NCBI GenBank assembly: GCA_011947345.1
Contig: JAAVTG010000412.1
Coordinates: 81,543 to 145,542 of the forward strand
Reading direction: 5' to 3'
From: Phytophthora quininea
Taxonomy: Eukaryota; Oomycota; Peronosporomycetes; Peronosporales; Peronosporaceae
DNA: 64,000 nucleotides
Below are positions 45,208 to 59,139 of this stretch, one piece after another; the stretch's first letter is position 1; the number at the start of each line of letters is the position of its first letter. The translations under genes and the position numbers were made by a program. A model generated the notes under the pieces. The model had not been told where the DNA came from. It was given only the letters and a program-made list of their open reading frames with translations, and made no database searches.

Positions 45208-45491
45208 ATGTATCTTTTAAGAATAACTTTTAAATCCTTTCAAAAATTAATCAACTTAAACAAAATTTATTAAAATTAAATAAATTTAAAAATATTCAAA
45301 TAAATGGAATATTTCAAGTAAAAATAAAAATAAAATTTTTACTTTATTAAAATCTCCACATGTAAATAAAAATCACGTGAACATTTTATTTATAAAAATT
45401 ATACACCTAAATTAGATATACAATTTTTTAATGTATATCAACTATTAAATTTTTTGATTTTAATTAAAAAATTTTATCAAAAACTCGTTAA
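45208..45491 (+). CDS. rps10: Ribosomal protein S10 (second turn)
   Basis: Same gene as 8616-8900, one A shorter near the 3' end. The SPHVNKKSREHF block again needs one added A. Confidence 0.8.
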
Positions 45492-45525
45492 TTAATATAA
45501 AAATTATTAAAAAAATTAAAAATAT

Positions 45526-45595
45526 GCTTATAGCTTAATTGGATAAAGCATTAGATTGCGGATCTACAGACTGAAAGTTCGAGTCTTTCTAAGCA
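45526..45595 (+). tRNA. trnR: tRNA-Arg (GCG), second turn
   Basis: Identical to the gene at 8936-9005. Confidence 0.88.
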
Positions 45596-45604
45596 TATAT
45601 ATTT

Positions 45605-45676
45605 TGAAGTATAGCCAAGTGGTAAGGCCTCCGTTTTTGGTACGGAAAATCAAAGGTTCGAATCCTTTTACTTCAA
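45605..45676 (+). tRNA. trnQ: tRNA-Gln (UUG), second turn
   Basis: Identical to the gene at 9015-9086. Confidence 0.93.
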
Positions 45677-45750
45677 GGGCCTATAACTCAGTTGGTTAGA
45701 GTATACGCCTGATAAGTGTAAAGTCAGTAGTTCAAATCTACTTAGGCCCA
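45677..45750 (+). tRNA. trnI: tRNA-Ile (GAU), second turn
   Basis: Identical to the gene at 9087-9160. Confidence 0.94.
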
Positions 45751-45753
45751 TTA

Positions 45754-45826
45754 GAATAATTAGCTCAATTGGTAGAGTATTTCGTTTACACCGAAAATGT
45801 TAGCGGTTCGAGTCCGTTATTATTCA
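45754..45826 (+). tRNA. trnV: tRNA-Val (UAC), second turn
   Basis: Identical to the gene at 9164-9236. Confidence 0.93.
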
Positions 45827-45848
45827 AAATATTTAATTTAAAATTAAT

Positions 45849-46225
45849 ATGTCAACTATAAATCAATTATTTTTAAAAAACAAAAACGTTTAGAAAAAAA
45901 AAAGAAATAAAAGTCCAGCTTTAAAACAATGCCCTCAACGTAAAGGTATTTGTTTAAAAGTTTATAATACAACACCTAAAAACCAAACTCAGCTATGCGT
46001 AAAGTAGCTAAAGTTCATTTATCGAGTAGATATACAATAATTACATATATACCCGGTATTGGTCATACATTACAAGAACATTCTATTGTATTAGTTAGAG
46101 GTGGTAGAGTAAAAGATTTACCAGGTGTAAAATATCATGTAATTCGCGGTAAATATGATTTATTAGGTATTTATTCAAGAAAAACGTCAAGATCTAAATA
46201 TGGAACTAAAATACGAAGAGTATAA
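45849..46225 (+). CDS. rps12: Ribosomal protein S12 (second turn)
   Basis: Same gene and same 5' breaks as 9259-9635. The 76-codon 3' frame is open. Confidence 0.95.
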
Positions 46226-46246
46226 AATTAAAAACTATTTATTAAT

Positions 46247-46581
46247 ATGTTATTAAAACAAGGAAAAAAACTTGTTCTGAAAATATATTTAAATATATTT
46301 TAATAAATTTAAAAAAACTACAAAACAAAAACCTAATTTTATTTTATTTAAATCAATTGATAATTTATTACCAAAATTGAAAGCTATTAGTATTCCAAAT
46401 AAAAAAGAAGTAAAAAAAAAAAAAAGACCGTTATTTTTTAATGCATTTAAATGAAGATAAACAAATAAAAAAATCTGTTTCATGGTTACTTTTAAATTCA
46501 AATTTGAAAAATTTAACAAATGAAATTATTCAAACTTCAAAAATAAAAGTAAAACAATTAATACAAAAAACAATATTATAA
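46247..46581 (+). CDS. rps7: Ribosomal protein S7 (second turn)
   Basis: Same gene as 9658-9991. One extra A near 46470 moves the C-terminal KKSVSWLLLNSN block into a different relative frame. Confidence 0.75.
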
Positions 46582-46687
46582 AAATATTAAAAAATTAAAA
46601 TTTAATCTTATTTTTGATTAAATTTAATGATAATAAATTAAAATTATTTATATTTAAATAATTAATTATTACAAAACTTACAATTTT

Positions 46688-47594
46688 ATGCAAAATTATT
46701 ATTATATTAACAAAAAAATTTACAAATAGAAACTACAACAAATGATACTAATATCGAGAAATTTCAAAATGATTTAAAATTTTTAAAAGAAATTACACAA
46801 AATACACAAAAACACAAAAACATCCATATCATTTAGTAGATCCAAGTCCATGGCCTTTTGTAATTTCATTTGGTTTATTTTTTTACTTTTGGTATTGCAA
46901 TGTATTTTCACGGATATATTGGTAGTAATATTTTAGCATTTACTGGATTTTTAATTATTATTTTAACAATGTATACATGGTTTCGTGATATTGTTAGAGA
47001 AGCTGTATATGAAGGTCAACATACTAAACAAGTTCAATTAGGTTTAAGAAATGGTATGCTTTTATTCATTTTTAGTGAATTATTAGTTTTTGTAAGCTTT
47101 TTCTGGGCATTCTTTCATTCAGCATTAGCACCTACACCAGAAATTGGTTCATTATGGCCACCATTAGGTATTGAAACTGTAAATGCGTGGGGTATTCCTT
47201 TATTAAATACAATTATTTTATTATCATCAGGTGCAACTATTACTTGGGCACATCATTCTATAGTATTTGGTGATAGAAAAATGCTATTGTTAGTTTAATA
47301 ATAACTATTTTATTAGCAGTATTTTTACTTTAATTCAATCTTACGAATATATTGAAAGTACTTTTTCAATATCTGATAGTATTTATGGTACTACCTTTTT
47401 TATTAACAGGTTTACACGGATTACATGTAATTATAGGTACAATTTTTATAATAGTAATGACTATTAGATTAATTAATCATCATTTTACAAAACAACACCA
47501 TTTTGGGTTTGAAGCTGCAGCATGGTATTGGCATTTTGTTGATGTTGTTTGGTTATTTTTATTTGTAGCTGTATATTGGTGGGGAGGTAATTAA
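46688..47594 (+). CDS. cox3: Cytochrome c oxidase subunit 3 (second turn)
   Basis: Same gene as 10098-11005. A six-T run near 47396 restores the 3' frame 47352-47594 that is broken in the first turn. The N-terminal extension is present and identical. Confidence 0.96.
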
Positions 47595-47602
47595 TTTATT
47601 TT

Positions 47603-48316
47603 ATGTTTAGTCCTTTAGAACAATTTGAAATTTTACCTATTTTTCAAATACCTTTTATATTTACTAATGCTTCTTTAATTTTAATAATAGGTTTAGTTTA
47701 TTTATATATATTTTTTTATAAAAACTAAATTTATTCCAACGCGTTTTCAACAAATTTTTGAAATAATTTTTAATACAGCTATTGAATTAACATATTCAAG
47801 TATTGGTAAAGTTGGTAAACATTTTGTTTCATTAATTTTTGTTATTTTTTTCATTTTATTATGTAATTTAATAGGAATGGTTCCTTATAGTTTTACCGTA
47901 ACAAGTCATTTAATTATTACATTTACATTAGCATTAACAATATATGTTGGTTTTAATATTATTGGAATAAAAAAATATAAATTAAATTTTTAAATTTATT
48001 TTTACCAAGTGGTGCAAATATTGCATTAGTTCCTATTTTAGTACCTATTGAATTAATTTCATATATTTTTCGTGTAATTAGTTTACCTGTACGACTTTTT
48101 GCTAATATGATGGCAGGACATACATTATTAAAAGTAATAGCAGGTTTTGCTTGGAGTATGTTAAATGTTAATAGTTTTATATTTGTAGCACATTTTATTC
48201 CATTAATTTTAATTGTATTATTAGTTGGATTAGAAATTGCAGTAGCTATTATTCAAGCATATGTATTTACTATTTTAACTTGCATGTATATAGGGGATGC
48301 TATAAATTTACATTAA
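47603..48316 (+). CDS. atp6: ATP synthase F0 subunit a (second turn)
   Basis: Same gene as 11014-11725. It has an extra T near 47757 and an extra A near 47975, both of which favour the conserved frame. Confidence 0.96.
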
Positions 48317-48330
48317 TATATAATATTTAA

Positions 48331-48404
48331 GGAAAAGTAGCTCAGTTGGTTAGAGTGGTAGCTTGTCACGCTATAGGTCGCGGGTTCAAATCCCGTTTTT
48401 TCCG
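48331..48404 (+). tRNA. trnD: tRNA-Asp (GUC), second turn
   Basis: Identical to the gene at 11740-11813. Confidence 0.94.
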
Positions 48405-48429
48405 TATTATTATAAAAAAATTAATAAAT

Positions 48430-48783
48430 ATGTTATTAAACTATTCAAATATTTTTATATTTTTAATATTAAGTTTATTTTTATCAATTTTAATTTTCAT
48501 GTTATCTTTTGGATTAATTAAACAAAAAGATGACTTAGAAAAGTTAACAGCTTACGAATGTGGATTTAATCCATACGATGATGCTAGAAAAATTTTTGAT
48601 GTTAAATTTTATTTAGTAGCAATTCTTTTTATTATTTTCGATTTAGAAGCTGTTTTTGTTTTTCCTTGGGTATTAACTTTAAGTTCAAATTTTTCATGGG
48701 GTTTTTGGACTATGATTGAATTTTTAGTTGAATTAGTTATAGGTTTTGTTTATATTTGGTGTAGTGATGCATTAGAATGGTAA
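48430..48783 (+). CDS. nad3: NADH dehydrogenase subunit 3 (second turn, intact)
   Basis: Complete 117-codon frame, intact through a five-A run near 48526 where the first turn has four. It contains the AYECGFNPYDDARKIFDVKF block. Confidence 0.98.
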   Translation: MLLNYSNIFIFLILSLFLSILIFMLSFGLIKQKDDLEKLTAYECGFNPYDDARKIFDVKFYLVAILFIIFDLEAVFVFPWVLTLSSNFSWGFWTMIEFLVELVIGFVYIWCSDALEW

Positions 48784-48936
48784 TAAATATTCTTTAAAAT
48801 ATAATAAAACTCTATTGTTTTTTTATTATATTTAAATAATTTTATAATATAAAATTATTTAAATATTTTTATATAAAAATTTAAATAATATGTTATTACT
48901 TAATTATTAAGAATTTTTTAAATAAAAATTATATAT

Positions 48937-50449
<1,513 letters not shown>

Positions 50450-50545
50450 TTTGAATATTTTGAAAATTTAATTTAAACGCAAAATTATATAATTTTATTT
50501 TAAATTAAAAAAGCGTTGGTTTTTTAATTTTTATTTTATAAATTT

Positions 50546-50644
50546 TTATTTATTAAAAAATTGTTTTATTTTATAGATTATTTGTTTTATATCAGTAAAT
50601 AATAATAATATTAAAAATATTATACCAATTATTTTAAATATCAT
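50546..50644 (-). CDS. Candidate TatA-like 32-residue ORF (second turn)
   Basis: Identical and open, as at 13954-14052. It is one of few small frames unaffected by run-length differences. Confidence 0.3.
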   Translation of the reverse strand: MIFKIIGIIFLILLLFTDIKQIIYKIKQFFNK

Positions 50645-50649
50645 AATTT

Positions 50650-51378
50650 TTAATTATATATTAAAATCAAAATTGATTTTATTTTTTAACCAAGTTAAAT
50701 AATCTTCTAATGAAACAGCTTCTACTACAATAGGCATAAATCCATGATTTACTCCACAAATTTCACTACATTGTCCATAAAAACACCTTCTCTTTTAATA
50801 AACATTGAAGTTTGATTTAAACGACCTGGACATGCATCTAATTTTATACCTAATGATGGTATAGCCCAAGAATGTAAAACATCAGAAGCTGTAATTAATA
50901 CACGAATATGACTATTAGTAGGTACTACAACACGATTATCTACTTCTAATATTCTAAATTGACCTATAGCTAAATCATCTTCTTGAACCATATAACTATC
51001 AAAAATTAAAGGTTCATCAGAAAATTCTAAATTATCTGAATATTCATAACTCCAATACCATTGACTACCTATTACTTTTAATGTAATAATAGGATCTATT
51101 ACTTCATCCATTGAATATAATAATGCAAATGATGGAATTGCAACAGTTAATAAAATTAAAGCTGGAATAGAAGTCCAAATAATTTCAATAGTAGCACCAT
51201 GTACAACAGTTGCTGGAATTTTATTTTTTTCATCAAAAGAGTAATAACTCTAAATAACATCCAACAAACAAATACAACGATTAATATTAAAAAACATTAA
51301 ATCATGATGGAAATTAATAATACCTTCCATAACAGGAGTTGCTGGATCTTGAAAACCTAATTGCCAAGGTTCTGCCAT
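50650..51378 (-). CDS. cox2: Cytochrome c oxidase subunit 2 (second turn)
   Basis: Same gene as 14058-14786. The runs near 50687 and 51293 differ by one base. The 120-codon central frame is identical. Confidence 0.96.
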
Positions 51379-51581
51379 ATCTAAAAAGTGAATTGATTTG
51401 TTATATAATTTGTTATTGTCATAATATTGTTGAAATTTATTTTATTTTTTAATATATACAAAATAATTAATATAATATTTTTAAAAATATTATAATCTTT
51501 CTTTAAGAATATATTTTTTTAAATTTTTTAAAAAATTATTTTATTAATTTAATAAAAGTATATTCCTACATTAATTTCTTT

Positions 51582-51665
51582 TGGAGAAGGTAGGATTCGA
51601 ACCTACGTAGAAATCTTTTCAACAAATTTACAGTCTGCCGCTTTTAACCACTCAGCCACTTCTCC
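51582..51665 (-). tRNA. trnY: tRNA-Tyr (GUA), second turn
   Basis: Identical to the gene at 14991-15074. Confidence 0.94.
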
Positions 51666-51680
51666 TTTATAATTTAATTT

Positions 51681-51752
51681 TGTGATTAATGGGACTCGAA
51701 CCCATAATATTTACTTGGAAGATAAATGATTTACCAATTAATCTATAATCAC
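51681..51752 (-). tRNA. trnG: tRNA-Gly (UCC), second turn
   Basis: Identical to the gene at 15090-15161. The structured spacer between the two Gly tRNAs also recurs unchanged. Confidence 0.92.
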
Positions 51753-51839
51753 ATAATAGTTTTTTAATGTCAATACTTTATTATTATTCCCGAAAAAAAT
51801 TGGAAATACCAAATACTGCCTTTGGGTCCATTTTAAAAA

Positions 51840-51910
51840 AGCAAAAAGGGGACTCGAACCCCCAACATTAACCTTGGCAAGGTTATACTCTACCATTGAG
51901 CTATTTTTGC
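51840..51910 (-). tRNA. trnG: tRNA-Gly (GCC), second turn
   Basis: Identical to the gene at 15249-15319. Confidence 0.93.
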
Positions 51911-51928
51911 ATTTAAATTATTTTTTAA

Positions 51929-52439
51929 TTAAAAAAATGAATTTAATAATATAAATAATTCTTTATTTGTATTAGTATTTGTTTGTATTGAAATATCAAT
52001 TGGTGGAATATTTTTGAATTTTAAAAATTCAGTTTTTAATTCAAAAAATGTAAAACATTTGAAATTTGAAAATTTATTATATTTTTATTTTCTAAATTAA
52101 ATTTTATATTTTCTAAATTAGGTAATATAAAAATAAAATTTTTCTAAAAAATATATATATTTTTTTCGTAATGTGATTTTACAACCAATAATTGAATTTT
52201 TTTGATTTTTAAAAATATATTATTTTTTTGATTTTGTAATTATTGGTTTTTGATTTGTTATTAATTTTAAAAGTAAAATAATATTTATTAATTTTTTTTT
52301 CTAAATTTGCATCTTTAAAACCAATATTTAAACAAATTTTATTTATTTTAGAAATTTCAAATATATTTTTATAAGTTAATTTTGTTATAAGATCGTATAA
52401 TGTAACATTTTTATAATGATTTTGTAAATTTTTTTGCAT
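51929..52439 (-). CDS. rpl5: Ribosomal protein L5 (second turn)
   Basis: Same gene as 15338-15845, with a longer open 5' frame of 76 codons (52209-52439) showing EISKINKICLNIGFKDAN. Confidence 0.88.
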
Positions 52440-52448
52440 AGAGAATTT

Positions 52449-52812
52449 TTATAAAATATTTGAAGCTAATGATAATATTTTAAAATTTTTTGTTTTCTAA
52501 ATTCAGAAGTAATTGGACCAAATACACGTGTACCTAATGGTTTATTTTGATTATTTAAAATAATAATACAATTTTTATCAAATTTGATTAAATTACCAAT
52601 TGTACTTTTTTTTATAAGTTGTATGTATAATTAAAGCTTTAAATAAATCACCTTTAACGATTTTAATTTTTTTTTTGATTTAAACGTAATTTTTTGCAGA
52701 AATTAAAATTGTATCACCAATTTTACCATTTTTTTTTATATATTTTTAGACATTGTCCTATCTTTATACCACTATTATCATTTACTTTTAATTTAGTTTG
52801 AATTTGAATCAT
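52449..52812 (-). CDS. rpl14: Ribosomal protein L14 (second turn)
   Basis: Same gene as 15855-16216. Runs near 52670 are longer. The DNSG and GTRVFGPITSEFR motifs are unchanged. Confidence 0.92.
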
Positions 52813-52825
52813 AAAGTTTAAAAAA

Positions 52826-52898
52826 TGATGAGAGTAGGACTTGAACCTACATCTTCAGATTATGAGCCTGATAAGTTTACCTATTACTCTATCTCATC
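52826..52898 (-). tRNA. trnfM: Initiator-like tRNA-Met (CAU), second turn
   Basis: Identical to the gene at 16230-16302. Confidence 0.8.
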
Positions 52899-52902
52899 CC
52901 GA

Positions 52903-52977
52903 TCGGAAGAAAAGGATTCGAACCTTTGATCTTCTGTTCCCAAAACAGATGCATTAGCCAGACTATGCTACCTTCCG
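52903..52977 (-). tRNA. trnP: tRNA-Pro (UGG), second turn
   Basis: Identical to the gene at 16307-16381. Confidence 0.94.
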
Positions 52978-52985
52978 TTTAAAGA

Positions 52986-53057
52986 TAATGATGGTAGGAT
53001 TTGAACCTACAACATTAGGATTATGATTCCCACGCTCTACCATTAAACTACATCATC
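52986..53057 (-). tRNA. trnM: Elongator-like tRNA-Met (CAU), second turn
   Basis: Identical to the gene at 16390-16461. Confidence 0.82.
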
Positions 53058-53065
53058 ATTAAAAT

Positions 53066-53154
53066 AAGTCGAAGTGGGATTTGAACCCACGAGTTAATTA
53101 ATTAACTGATAGTTTAGCAAACTACTGCCTTAAACCTGACTTGGCTATTCGACC
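53066..53154 (-). tRNA. trnS: tRNA-Ser (GCU), second turn
   Basis: Identical to the gene at 16470-16558. Confidence 0.93.
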
Positions 53155-53166
53155 TAAAATATAAAA

Positions 53167-53238
53167 CTTCTTTGATAGGATTTGAACCTACAACCTAATG
53201 GTTAACAGCCATTTGCTCTACCGTTGAGCTACAAAGAA
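53167..53238 (-). tRNA. trnN: tRNA-Asn (GUU), second turn
   Basis: Identical to the gene at 16571-16642. Confidence 0.94.
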
Positions 53239-53267
53239 ATAAAATTATATTTAAATTTTTATTAAAA

Positions 53268-53578
53268 CTTTTAGTATTTTTAAGCTAAATATCTTACAAT
53301 ACGTACACTTAAAACCTATTTATGTAATAGTCTTTTACAGTTTTTATATGAAAAATTTTTAAGAATGGTTTCTTACTTAGATGCTTTCAGTAATTATCCA
53401 AAATAAATTTAGCTACTCGGCGATGCCTTATTAATTATAAAAATTATAATATTTTAAACAACCGATACACCAGAGATTTACCCTTCTCGGTCCTCTCGTA
53501 CTAGAGTTAGATTCTTTCATTTTTCAAAATATATATAGAAGATAGGAACCAAACTGTCTCACGACGTTCTAAACCCAA

Positions 53579-53618
<40 letters not shown>

Positions 53619-53696
53619 AACCTTCTTCAGCTCCAGGATGTGATGAGTCGACATCGAGGTGCCAAACGACTCCGTCGATAGGAGCTCTTAGGAGTC

Positions 53697-53739
<43 letters not shown>

Positions 53740-54175
53740 AATCTTTCCACAAAGAATTATCGGATCACTATGACCGACTTTCGTCCCTGTTTGATATGTC
53801 TATCTTACAGTCAAGCAAGCTTTTACCATTACGCTCTACAATTGATACTATATTCCAATTTGAGCTTACCTTTGTACACCTCCGTTACTCTTTAGGAGGT
53901 GACCGCCCCAGTCAAACTACCAACCATACACTGTCTATTTTTTAAATATTAGTTATTTATTTTAATAAGAGTGGTATTTCAAGATTATCTAAACAATTTA
54001 CTAGCGTAAAGATCTAAACAATTCCCACTTATGCTACACATATTAGATAAAATAACAATATAAAGATGTAGTAAAGGTTCACGGGGTCTTTCCGTCTAAC
54101 TATAGAAAATCCGCATCTTCACGGATAATTCAAATTCACTGAGTCTATATTGGAGACAGCGGGGATGTCGTTACA

Positions 54176-54232
<57 letters not shown>

Positions 54233-54290
54233 GAGTTACGGCCGCCGTTTACTGGGACTTCCATTTAATGCGTAAACATCTCCTATTAAT

Positions 54291-54328
<38 letters not shown>

Positions 54329-55909
54329 GTTACCATTTAGCAGAGTCCTAAGTTTTTATTAAACAGTCGCAACCCCTATTTTGTGACACCTAATTAAAAA
54401 AATTAATTAGGTACTTTTTATCCCGAAGTTACAAAGTCATTTTGCCGAGTTCCTTCAATATAGTTCTCTCATTCACCTTAGTCTACTCGACCTATCCACC
54501 TGTGTCGGTTTCGGGTACGGTTTATTATTTAAAAAGTTATTTCCTGAAAAATTAAAAATTTTTGTCACTTTTTTAAAAATTTAATTTAAAAATTATCCCA
54601 TCAAAATTTGCTTTCGTCAAATCTTTCTTAGGGGCCGTTTCACTCTATGAAAAACATTTTAACATAGAAACCCTTGGATTTACGGTGATAATGATTATTA
54701 GTCATTATTTTTTGTTACTAATGCTAGCATTTTCTTTTCTGATATTTTCAACATATTTCACAATATATCTTTATTAACATACAGAATGTTCCGCTACCGT
54801 TTTATTATAAAAATAAAACTTGCCGCTTCGGTAAATTTCTTAAGTCTCGATACATTTTAGGCGCAAAAACTAGACCAATGAGCTATTACGCTTTCTTTAA
54901 AGGATGGCTGCTTCCAAGCCTACCTACTGGTTGTTATTATTTTTCACTTCCTTTTTCACTTAGAATATTATTTAGAGACCTTAGCGATCAATCTGGGCTG
55001 TTTCCCTCTTGACAATAGACCTTAGCGCCTAATGTCTGTCTATTTAAATTTCATTTTTTGTATTCGGAGTTTCTAAGAATTCAGTAAGTTTTTATGCCCC
55101 CTAGCTCAATGAGTGCTCTACCCCAAAAAAGATTTTAAATGCTCTACTTCAATAGATTTCGCGGAAAACCAGCTATCTCCGAGTTTGATTAGCCTTTCAC
55201 TCCTAACCACAAATCATCTCCATATTTTGCCACATATGTGAGTTCGATCCTCCAAATAGTTTTACCTATTTTTCAATCTGTTCATGGTTAGATCACTCGG
55301 TTTCGGGTCTTATTTTTATAACTCTTTAGCTTTTTAAAACTTGAATTATCTACGCCTACTTTATTAAATTAAGCTTGCTATAAAAATAAACTTGCTAGCC
55401 CATTATGCAAAAGGTACACTGTTATTTTTTACAAAAATTTCAATTGATTATTAACATAAAGTTTCAGAATTATTTCAAACTCAAAAGTTCTTTTCACCTT
55501 TCCTTTACAGTACTTGTTCACTATCGATCATTAATTCTTTATAGGTTTTGAGGGTGGTCCCCCAATTTTCAAAAAAGATTACACATACCTCTTTTTACTA
55601 TAATATAAATTAAAATTATTCTACAGGACTTTTACCTTATTAAGTAAATTTTTAAAATTTTTTAAATAATTTTTTAATTTATAAACCTAATTTCCATTTT
55701 CATTCGTCATTACTCACAGAATCTCGTTTGATTTTTATACAGTTACTTAGATATTTCAATTCACTGTTTTTAAAATTTTTACAAAAAAGTTTTCTTTAGG
55801 AAATCTATATTTCAAAATAAAATATAATTAAATATAGCTTTTCGCATTTTTTACGTCCTAAAATTGAAATTAATGCCAAGGCATCCACTTAATGCTTTAA
55901 TTATTTTTT
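53268..55909 (-). rRNA. rnl: Large subunit ribosomal RNA (second turn)
   Basis: Same gene as 16672-19312, differing only in a few A/T run lengths (for example near 55325, 55427, 55490 and 55575). Confidence 0.96.
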
Positions 55910-55913
55910 TATA

Positions 55914-56194
55914 TTACTTAAACAATATAAATAATTTAATTTTTATTTTTTTTAAATATTCATTTATTAATTTTAAATTTAAATGAAAAGGATAAAGAAT
56001 AGAATTAAATGTAGGTTGTTTAAAAAAATACCTTTTTAACTTTTTTATTTTTATGTAAATAAGTAGTAGTTTGAGGTTTTAATGGTTTTTGTTCACCTAA
56101 AAATAATAAATATTTTTTTTTATTTGATGAAAAATATGGATAATTTTTATTTTTTTTTGTTGTGATTTAATTTTTTTTTATTTTTATGTATCAT
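55914..56194 (-). CDS. Unassigned basic ORF after rps4 (second turn, frameshifted)
   Basis: Same locus as 19317-19592, but longer T runs near 56045, 56155 and 56172-56180 break the frame. The TAATG overlap with rps4 is kept. Confidence 0.55.
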
Positions 56195-56650
56195 TATTTT
56201 TTTATAATATGTATAATATCACCCTTTTGTAATAAAAAATTAGGTTTACTAATTATTTTATTATTTATTTTAATTTTTTTATGATTAATTAATTGTTTTG
56301 ATTGAAAAATGGTTTTAGCTAATTTTAATCGTACAAGATTAATATCTAAACGACTTTCTAATAAAATTATAAATTTTTTAAAAATATTTATTTTATTATC
56401 TTTTTTAGTTAATTTTTTAATAAATTTTTTAATTGATATTCGTGAATACAACCATAAAAATTTCGAAATTGTTGTTTTTCAAATAATCTTTTTGAAAAAT
56501 TTTTTCGTTTTTCAGGTTTAATTTCTTTTTATATCTTAATTTTTTTAAATAAATTCCATTTTTTGATTTTAATTTTAATAATTTTAAATTTTTATGTATA
56601 TTTCTATTATTTTGAAAACATATTTTATTTCTTGGTATTAATTTATTCAT
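56194..56650 (-). CDS. rps4: Ribosomal protein S4 (second turn)
   Basis: Same gene as 19592-20046. Here the S4 RNA-binding domain is one open frame (56194-56451), which resolves the breaks of the first turn. One break remains near 56500. Confidence 0.92.
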
Positions 56651-56658
56651 ATTAGATA

Positions 56659-57248
56659 TTAAAATATTTTACGTAATAAATACATTAAAGTATATATTGA
56701 TTGAACATTTTTTGAATTTGTTATTATAGGATAATTTATATTTTTTAAAGTTTGATTAGTATTTATTAATGAAATTGTTGGAATTTTTAAAGTTGATAAT
56801 TCTTGATTTAAAAATTTTTCATTAATTGAACTTTTAATTATTAAAATTAATTTTATTTCATTTTCTTTTAATAAATAATGAATAACTTTATTAAAAGTTG
56901 TATTTATAATTTTATTAGTAATAAAACCATTTATCCATTCTTTATTAAAGAAGATAATATTTGGATTTTTTTAAAAAGCTCTTGTTAATAAAAATTGAAC
57001 TTCATTTGCATTACCTATTATTAAAATTCTTTCATTTTTATTTAACATATACTTTATTAATTTAAAAATACGTTTTAAAAAAAGAAACATCTTTTAAATT
57101 TATAATAGTATAATCATGTCTACTACCATATATAAAAGGTAAAATTTCTTTATTAGTATATGTTAAAGATTCGCCATACATATTTTTTGATTTAAATAAT
57201 AAATTTAATAAAATATTATTATTTGTTTTTTTTTATTTTATGAACCAT
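56659..57248 (-). CDS. rps2: Ribosomal protein S2 (second turn)
   Basis: Same gene as 20055-20644, with run differences near 56710 and 57077. Confidence 0.85.
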
Positions 57249-57250
57249 AG

Positions 57251-57800
57251 TTAATTATTTTTACTTTTTTCCCTTCTTTTGAAATATTTTTCATTTTTAA
57301 AAAGTAAACCTTTACCTTTATAAGGTTCTGGTTTTTATGATTTTTAATAAAATTAACAAATTGACTTAAATATATATAATCAATACTATTAAAAATTAAA
57401 ATATTTGTATTATTGATTATCTCAATATTTGATGGAATTTGAAAAAAATATTATGACTAAATCCTAATTTTAAAATTAAAGTATTATTTTCAATAAAAGC
57501 TTTAAAACCAATACCTTTAAGAATTAAAGTTAATTTAAATCCTTGTAAAAGACCTTTAATTTTAATTTTTATTAATTTATTATATAAATTTAAAATACTT
57601 TTTTTTAGTTGAATTATGAATAGTAATTAATAATTTATTTTTTTAAAAAATAAAAATATTATTAATTATTTTTAAAGATAAAATTCCTGAAAGACTTTTA
57701 AAAAAATGTTATTTTTTTTTAATATTTTAATACTAATTGGAATATTAAAAGTTTTATCTATAAAAAAATTGAATATTTCCTAAAGGACTTTTAAAAAAAT
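57251..57800 (-). CDS. rpl6: Ribosomal protein L6 (second turn)
   Basis: Same gene as 20647-21198, including the partial duplication at its 5' end. Runs near 57260 and 57290 are shorter. Confidence 0.8.
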
Positions 57801-57815
57801 GTTATTTTTATTTTA

Positions 57816-58218
57816 TTATTTTTTTAATATTTTAATCATATTTTTAAAAATTTTACAAATTAATTCACCACCAACATTTAATTTTTTTGCTTGTAAATCG
57901 GTTAAAATACCTGTAGATGTTGAAATAATAAAAATCCTGTTTTTTTATATAAATTTTTATTATTTATATATAAACGTTTTCCAGGTTTTGATAAGCGTTT
58001 TATTTCAGTAATTACTGCTTTATTTTTTTATATTTTAAATAAATATCTAATTGATTTTTTGAATTTATTTTATAACTTTTAATAAAACCTTCTTTAACTA
58101 ATATATTTAAAATATTTATACTTTGTTTTGATTTTTGTTGTACTATTTTTGATTTTTTTGCTAAGTAACCATTTTTTATTTTTGAAAATAAATTTGAAAG
58201 AGTATCTGTTATAATCAT
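57816..58218 (-). CDS. rps8: Ribosomal protein S8 (second turn)
   Basis: Same gene as 21214-21615. The 5' frame 58012-58248 is open here owing to one more T near 58157. Confidence 0.92.
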
Positions 58219-58225
58219 AATTAAA

Positions 58226-58521
58226 TTACCAACTATATTTTGAAACACCTGGTAAAAATCCTTTAGATGCTAATTTACGTAATTGAATTCTAGAAATTTT
58301 AAATAAACGATAAATACTTTTTGACCGTCCAGTTAAAATACATAAATTTTTAATACGTGTAATTGAGGAATTTTGATGAAAAAAAACCATTTTTGTTGTA
58401 ATTTCCATCTTAAATCCTTTTTAATATTTAAATTTTTGGAAAGAATTTTTAAAGTTAATCTATTTTTTTCAAAATTTTTAAATAGATAACGTTGTTTTAT
58501 ATTTTTTTAATTTTTTTGCAT
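58226..58521 (-). CDS. rps14: Ribosomal protein S14 (second turn)
   Basis: Same gene as 21623-21916. The C-terminal 60 codons are open (58226-58408) with the [15 protein letters not shown] motif. Confidence 0.93.
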
Positions 58522-58542
58522 AAATTTTTAAGAAAATAAATT

Positions 58543-58615
58543 TGGAGATAATCGGACTCGAACCGATAACCTTATATTTGCAAAACATACTTTCTACCAG
58601 TTGAAATATATCCCC
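58543..58615 (-). tRNA. trnA: tRNA-Ala (UGC), second turn
   Basis: Identical to the gene at 21938-22010. Confidence 0.93.
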
Positions 58616-58618
58616 TAA

Positions 58619-58691
58619 TAAGTGTATTGGGACTTGAACCCAAGACCATCGGATTAAAAGTCCGGTGCTCTACCAACTGAGCTATACACTT
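58619..58691 (-). tRNA. trnK: tRNA-Lys (UUU), second turn
   Basis: Identical to the gene at 22014-22086. Confidence 0.94.
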
Positions 58692-58743
58692 ATTTAAAAA
58701 TTAAATAGTTATAAAAACTTTTTAAATAATAAAAATTTTTGAT

Positions 58744-59070
58744 TTAAAAAATTATTAATTTTTGTTTTAATATTTTATTAAATAATGGAGTTTCTTGTAT
58801 TTTAATTTTTTGATTTTTTTATAAATTGATAATTTTTTTATTATAAATAATTCAAAATTTGAATAAAAATTTTTATATGAATTATTAAAAAAATAATATT
58901 ATTTTTTCAAAAGTAATTTGATTTTTTTTTATTATCAAATAAAAATTTTTTTCTAAATTTTAAATTAAAACAAATTTTAGGTAAAAAAATAAGTAATAAA
59001 AAATAAAAATTAAAAAAAAATAAAAACCATGAAACTTGATTAAAAATGAAAATTGATCGAATTGTGGCAT
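58744..59070 (-). CDS. atp8: ATP synthase F0 subunit 8 (second turn)
   Basis: Same gene as 22138-22466. One A fewer near 59043 breaks the 5' part that is open in the first turn. Confidence 0.88.
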
Positions 59071-59139
59071 AATTTGATTTTTATTTACTTCTTCAACATA
59101 TATTTTTCTATAAAGAATACTTTTTATTATTAATTTTTT

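Noticed and set aside
46289..46519. Minus-strand frame of 76 codons opposite rps7.
   Set aside because: It exists only in the second turn because of one extra A, and it opposes the rps7 coding blocks.
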